From assembly GCF_000701705.1 (NCBI RefSeq), contig NZ_KL370817.1, forward strand, positions 8,143 through 60,013: DNA of 51,871 bases, in the 5' to 3' direction. Shown one piece after another: positions 48,510-51,871 of the stretch. The notes under the pieces are model-generated. The model did no database searches and was not told the origin of the DNA. It saw only the letters and a program-made list of their open reading frames with translations. The DNA comes from Bilophila wadsworthia ATCC 49260. Its GTDB lineage: Bacteria; Desulfobacterota; Desulfovibrionia; Desulfovibrionales; Desulfovibrionaceae. How positions within the stretch are numbered: the first letter of the stretch is position 1; each line of letters begins with the position of its first letter. The position numbers and the translations under genes are program-made.

Positions 48510-50714
48510 ATGGATCCGCAGCTTACCATAGCCCTCGCGGGCAATCCGAATTCTGGCAAGACGACGGCCTTCAACGCGCTGACCGGTTCGCACCAGCATG
48601 TGGGCAACTATCCCGGCATTACCGTGGAGAAGAAGGAAGGTTTCATCAAGATGCCTTCCGGCCGGTGTGTGCGCTTCATCGACCTGCCGGGGACGTATTC
48701 CCTGACCGCCTACACGCAGGAGGAGACGGTCGCCCGGCATGTGCTGGCGCAGGAACGGCCCGACGTGGTCATCGACGTGCTCAATGCGGGCGCGCTGGAG
48801 CGCAACCTCTACCTGACCATCCAGCTTCTGGAACTCGGCGTTCCCGTGGTGCTGGCCCTGAACATGATGGATGAGGCCGCCAAGCAGGGCATGACCATCG
48901 ATATCGAGCGCCTGTCGCAGCGTCTGGGCTTCCCGGTCATGGCGACCGTGGCCCGCACGGGCGAAGGGCTGCCCGAACTCTTGAAGGCGACGGAAGCCTA
49001 TATCGAAACCAAGCGCGGCGAGCCGTGGGAGCCGCTGCATATCTCGTATGGGCCCGATCTTGATCCCGTGCTGCGGGATATGGAAGCCGCCATTGCCGAG
49101 GCCGGGCTGCTGGCTTCGGAATATCCGGCGCGGTGGGTGGCGCTCAAGCTGCTGGAGCAGGATGAGGAAATCCTCACCCGCAGCCGCGCCGAAGCCCCGG
49201 AGCTTGCCGCCGATCTGGAGCGGCAGGTGGATGAGGTGGCGCGGCATTTGCGGGATACGTTGAATACGTGGCCCGAGGCCGTCATCGCGGATTACCGCTA
49301 TGGGTTCATTTCTTCGCTGCTGCGGGACGGCGTGCTGGTCCGGCTTCAGGATATGCACGCGCGCATCCAGTTCTCGGACCGCATGGACAAGGTGCTGACG
49401 CATCCGTTCATGGGCCCGGCGATCATGCTCGGCGTGCTCTATCTGCTTTATACCGTTACCTTCACCATTGGGGAGATCCCGATGGGCTGGGTGGAACAAG
49501 GGTTTGCCCTGCTGCGCGAAGGCGCGGACACCGTGCTCCCCGACGGCCAGCTCAAGTCGCTGGTGCTTTCGGGCATCATCGACGGCGTGGGCGGCGTCAT
49601 GAGCTTTGTCCCGCTCATCATGCTGATATTCCTTCAAATCGCCTTTCTTGAAGATACCGGGTACATGGCGCGCATGGCCTACATGCTCGACCGTATTTTC
49701 CGTATTTTCGGGCTGCACGGCTGTTCGGTGATGCCGTTCATCGTGGGCGGAGGCATTGCTGGCGGCTGTGCCGTGCCCGGCGTGCTGGCGGCCCGCACCC
49801 TGCGGAGCCCCCGCGAAAAGATAGCGACGCTGTTGACCGTGCCCTTTATGGCCTGTGGGGCCAAACTTCCGGTTTTCATCCTTTTTTCCGGCGTCTTCTT
49901 CCCCGGCCATGAGGCGGCGGTCATGTTCGGCCTGACGCTCACCGGCTGGGTGGTGGCCCTGCTCACGGCGCGGCTGCTGCGCTCGACGATTATCCGTGGG
50001 CCGTCCACGCCGTTCGTCATGGAGCTTCCGCCCTATCGCCTGCCCACAATGCTCGGGCTGGCGATTCATACGGGGGAGCGCACGTTCGAGTATCTGAAGA
50101 AGGCCGGTACGGTCATCCTCGCCATTTCCATCATCCTGTGGGCGGCTATGGCGTATCCGCAGCTGCCGCTGGACACGCGGGCGCATTTCGCGGGCGAGCA
50201 GCAGACCATCGAAGCGAACCTTGAGGCGGCGAAGGCTTCGGGCGGCGATGTGGCCGCTCTTGAAGAGCAGCTTACGGCCTTGCACGGCGAGCGCGCGGAG
50301 CGGGCACTTCAACACTCGTTTGCAGGCCGCCTCGGCATGGCGCTGGAACCGTTGACCCGTCCCGCCGGGTTTGACTGGCGTACGGACATCGCGTTGGTGG
50401 GCGGTTTCGCGGCGAAGGAAGTCATCGTCGCCACGCTCGGCACGGCCTATTCCCTCGGCGACATCGATCCCGAAGATCCCACGCCGCTGGCGCAGCAGAT
50501 CCGCAACGACGGGCGCTGGACGCCCGCCACCGCCTTGGCTCTGCTGGTGTTTGTGCTGCTGTACGCGCCCTGTCTGGTGACTGTCGCCGCTATCCGGCAG
50601 GAGACGGGTTCGTGGGGTTGGCCTGTGTTCAGTATGGTATTCAACACGCTGATCGCGTTCGGGGCCGCCGTTGCCGTGCGGCATGTGACGATGTTGTTTC
50701 TATGGGTGAAATAA
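48510..50714 (+). CDS. feoB: Ferrous iron transporter FeoB
   Basis: GTP-dependent Fe(II) importer of 734 residues. The G domain has G1 GNPNSGKT (11-18), G3 DLPG (58-61) and G4 NMMD (118-121). A helical spacer domain follows. The membrane part (from about 290) has the Gate motifs with HGCSVMPFIVGGGIAGGCAVPG and FMACGAKLPVFILF, which carry the conserved Cys. The full length agrees with other proteobacterial FeoB. The third gene of an iron-repressed operon; no FeoC follows. Confidence 0.96.
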   Translation: MDPQLTIALAGNPNSGKTTAFNALTGSHQHVGNYPGITVEKKEGFIKMPSGRCVRFIDLPGTYSLTAYTQEETVARHVLAQERPDVVIDVLNAGALERNLYLTIQLLELGVPVVLALNMMDEAAKQGMTIDIERLSQRLGFPVMATVARTGEGLPELLKATEAYIETKRGEPWEPLHISYGPDLDPVLRDMEAAIAEAGLLASEYPARWVALKLLEQDEEILTRSRAEAPELAADLERQVDEVARHLRDTLNTWPEAVIADYRYGFISSLLRDGVLVRLQDMHARIQFSDRMDKVLTHPFMGPAIMLGVLYLLYTVTFTIGEIPMGWVEQGFALLREGADTVLPDGQLKSLVLSGIIDGVGGVMSFVPLIMLIFLQIAFLEDTGYMARMAYMLDRIFRIFGLHGCSVMPFIVGGGIAGGCAVPGVLAARTLRSPREKIATLLTVPFMACGAKLPVFILFSGVFFPGHEAAVMFGLTLTGWVVALLTARLLRSTIIRGPSTPFVMELPPYRLPTMLGLAIHTGERTFEYLKKAGTVILAISIILWAAMAYPQLPLDTRAHFAGEQQTIEANLEAAKASGGDVAALEEQLTALHGERAERALQHSFAGRLGMALEPLTRPAGFDWRTDIALVGGFAAKEVIVATLGTAYSLGDIDPEDPTPLAQQIRNDGRWTPATALALLVFVLLYAPCLVTVAAIRQETGSWGWPVFSMVFNTLIAFGAAVAVRHVTMLFLWVK

Positions 50715-50885
50715 AGAGAGAGGGGAGATTTTTTCGAAAAAGAGAGGTACACCCGAAACTCTTTCCCTTTTTTCACGATACATCTCCGTGTGTTGATATA
50801 AGAGCCTCTTTATTGGTTGTTTTTGTTTTGCTGATTCAAAAATGAAAATCCCCAGAGTGGGGAAGCTGATCTCTCAAGAAAACGG

Positions 50886-50921
50886 ATAAGGGAGCATTCG
50901 TAGAAATGCTCCCTTATTTTG
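50886..50921 (+). terminator. Strong stem-loop with T run downstream of feoB
   Basis: The 13-bp stem ATAAGGGAGCATT / AATGCTCCCTTAT has a 6-base loop and TTTTG. It is 170 bases after the feoB stop. Confidence 0.75.
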
Positions 50922-51178
50922 TAAAAAGAGCGTATTGGGTTTACATCATTGTTGCGAGGGTATAGACCTTCGCCGAAGGTATGTTCTTCTTTTTTTCGGG
51001 AAGGTACTCTTTTTACGTCACCGGACAGTTTGCTTTATGCAACTATATATTGTTGAATAAAGTGGTATTGTTTTTTGTATGCCGTTTTATTCAGCGCAGC
51101 GCCGCTTCTTTGTGAAACCTTCATTAAGAAACAGCTAGGATATTTTGCGAATAGCGCTGTACGCGGATATCGAAGGCC

Positions 51179-51207
51179 TTTACTTGAATCACGAGGTACT
51201 CTATAGA
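51179..51207 (+). promoter_or_regulatory. Candidate promoter of the prepilin gene
   Basis: TTTACT (51179-51184), a 17-base spacer and TATAGA (51202-51207) would give a leader of about 80 bases. Confidence 0.45.
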
Positions 51208-51295
51208 TGAAAAAGATTCTATCACGAGCCTCATACATGTGATTTTTCCGTTCAGGCTTAAGACGTTTTTCAACATTTGTGGATGGAGGTATACG

Positions 51296-51697
51296 ATGCG
51301 AAAGGACAGGGGACAGCAGGGCTTCACGCTCATTGAAATCATTTCCGTCTTGGTCATCCTCGGCATTCTCGCCGCTGTGGCCGTACCGAAGTACTATGAT
51401 TTGCAGCAGGATGCGCAGGAAAAAGCCGCGATGGCCGTTGTTGCTGAAGTGCAGGCCCGTGTAAATCTGAAATTTGGGCAGGAGCTTCTGGCTGGTAAGT
51501 CTTGTACTGTAGCACAAGGCCTCGCAGAGGCATTGGTAACAAGCACTACTGATTTGGGAGGCTGGACACTGACTCTAGGGGCCAAAGCAAATAGTGTTTA
51601 TCCGATTTCCAGCGCTACTCCTCCCGGAAATAATGCAACTGCGGTTACCCTTACCAATGCAAATATCAGTATCCCTGATTGCACACAGGTGAACTGA
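51296..51697 (+). CDS. Type IV pilin-like protein (prepilin cleavage/methylation motif)
   Basis: A 133-residue prepilin-like protein. The N-terminus MRKDRGQQG|FTLIEIISVLVILGILAA has the cleavage site after Gly9, the methylated Phe10 and Glu14 (+5), and the hydrophobic stalk. The rest is a small globular head with Cys at about 72 and near the C-terminus (IPDCTQVN). The first half of the gene is GC-rich like its surroundings; the head-coding half and the flanks are much more AT-rich. No pilus assembly genes are adjacent, so it could be a minor pilin or pseudopilin with partners elsewhere. GGAGGT lies 5 bases before 51296. Confidence 0.88.
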   Translation: MRKDRGQQGFTLIEIISVLVILGILAAVAVPKYYDLQQDAQEKAAMAVVAEVQARVNLKFGQELLAGKSCTVAQGLAEALVTSTTDLGGWTLTLGAKANSVYPISSATPPGNNATAVTLTNANISIPDCTQVN

Positions 51698-51726
51698 TCC
51701 CATATTTAAGTTTCAACTATAAATCA

Positions 51727-51766
51727 GAAAGAAGAGGCGACTCCTTAGGAAATCGCCTCTTCTTTT
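51727..51766 (+). terminator. Terminator after the prepilin gene
   Basis: The stem AAAGAAGAGGCGA / TCGCCTCTTCTTT (12-13 bp) has a 10-12 base loop and a T-rich tail. Confidence 0.85.
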
Positions 51767-51791
51767 ATCCAACGGAACTCCCTCCGCGCAT

Positions 51792-51871
51792 CCTCCCCAC
51801 CAGCCGAAAGTCTTGGGAGGGGAAAGGGGGAGGTTTGGAGGGGGGAAGGGGGACCTTTCTTTAGAAAGGTC
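51792..51871 (+). repeat. Dispersed hairpin element, copy 9 (cut by the window end)
   Basis: The stem CCTCCC/GGGAGG (51792-97 with 51815-20) encloses the head CCAGCCGAAAGTCTTGGG. The start of the long hairpin follows, with tip GACCTTTCT-TT-AGAAAGGTC at the very end of the window. Confidence 0.88.

Larger units (their letters stand above)
50715..51295. other. AT-rich non-coding stretch between feoB and the prepilin gene
   Basis: 581 bases without a convincing gene. It holds a hairpin at the feoB end (AAAGAGAG..CTCTTT then CCCTTTTTT), CCCC/GGGG at 50851-50863, a strong terminator (50886-50921), a perfect palindrome ACCTTCG-C-CGAAGGT (50966-50980) and a possible prepilin promoter. Base composition is clearly more AT-rich than the rest of the window. 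Confidence 0.6.

Noticed and set aside
48084..50684. An 866-codon minus-strand frame over feoA-feoB
   Set aside because: Antisense shadow of feoB, whose GTPase motifs are intact. The product is His/Arg/Gln-rich and resembles no protein.

Overview
The window looks like chromosomal DNA of a GC-rich sulfate- or sulfite-reducing delta-proteobacterium, most likely a member of the Desulfovibrionaceae (Desulfovibrio or Bilophila type). This rests on gene content: a NrfHA nitrite reductase pair of the Desulfovibrio kind, a DUF39 homocysteine-biosynthesis protein, a stand-alone IMP cyclohydrolase instead of full-length PurH, a DRE-TIM enzyme that could be a Re-citrate synthase, a DUF2333 protein, and an feo locus with a Cys-rich membrane peptide. 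No database search was possible, so the genus is an inference. No tRNA, rRNA, CRISPR array, transposase or phage gene was found.

Layout. 1-5.5 kb: end of an efflux locus (outer-membrane factor), a 38-residue basic protein, an FmdB zinc ribbon, purB, pyrE and an L,D-transpeptidase. 5.5-11.8 kb: an NtrC-type regulator and a hybrid kinase with a CxxCH sensor domain, divergent from nrfHA. 12-20.7 kb: a membrane protein, DUF39, DUF2333, a UDP-glucuronate epimerase, a lipoprotein-coaBC-hypothetical cluster and azlCD. 21-26.2 kb: an SbcD-like nuclease with a very large YhaN-like SMC ATPase. 26.6-33.7 kb: Nudix, IMP cyclohydrolase with an upstream 46-residue membrane peptide, a TRAM RNA methyltransferase, a flavoprotein, a LysE-type exporter, the DRE-TIM/Cache fusion and a DUF1992 protein. 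34-40.6 kb: a TetR-controlled tripartite RND pump. 41-46.7 kb: a PqiC lipoprotein behind an XRE-cupin regulator, a divergent exporter, and grpE-mlaE-mlaF-mlaD. 46.7-51.9 kb: an orphan OppD-type ATPase, the iron-regulated feo operon, and a prepilin gene in an AT-rich stretch.

Regulation that can be read directly: a palindromic operator between tetR and the RND pump; a Fur-like box on the feo promoter; overlapping divergent promoters with a shared dyad between the XRE-cupin gene and its exporter; and many strong terminators, several of them bidirectional.

The most unusual signal is a dispersed intergenic element, nine copies in 52 kb (3.7, 3.85, 14.4, 19.6, 27.2, 40.7, 41.0, 43.1 and 51.8 kb). 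Each has a conserved head (CCAGTCGAAAGTCTTTGG or a relative) and a long GC-rich hairpin. In most copies a second, shorter stem encloses the head, and both stems change sequence from copy to copy while staying complementary. Where the neighbour can be seen, the long hairpin nearly always abuts the stop codon of a gene running the other way. This suggests a structured 3'-end element, or a mobile palindromic repeat that has settled at gene ends.
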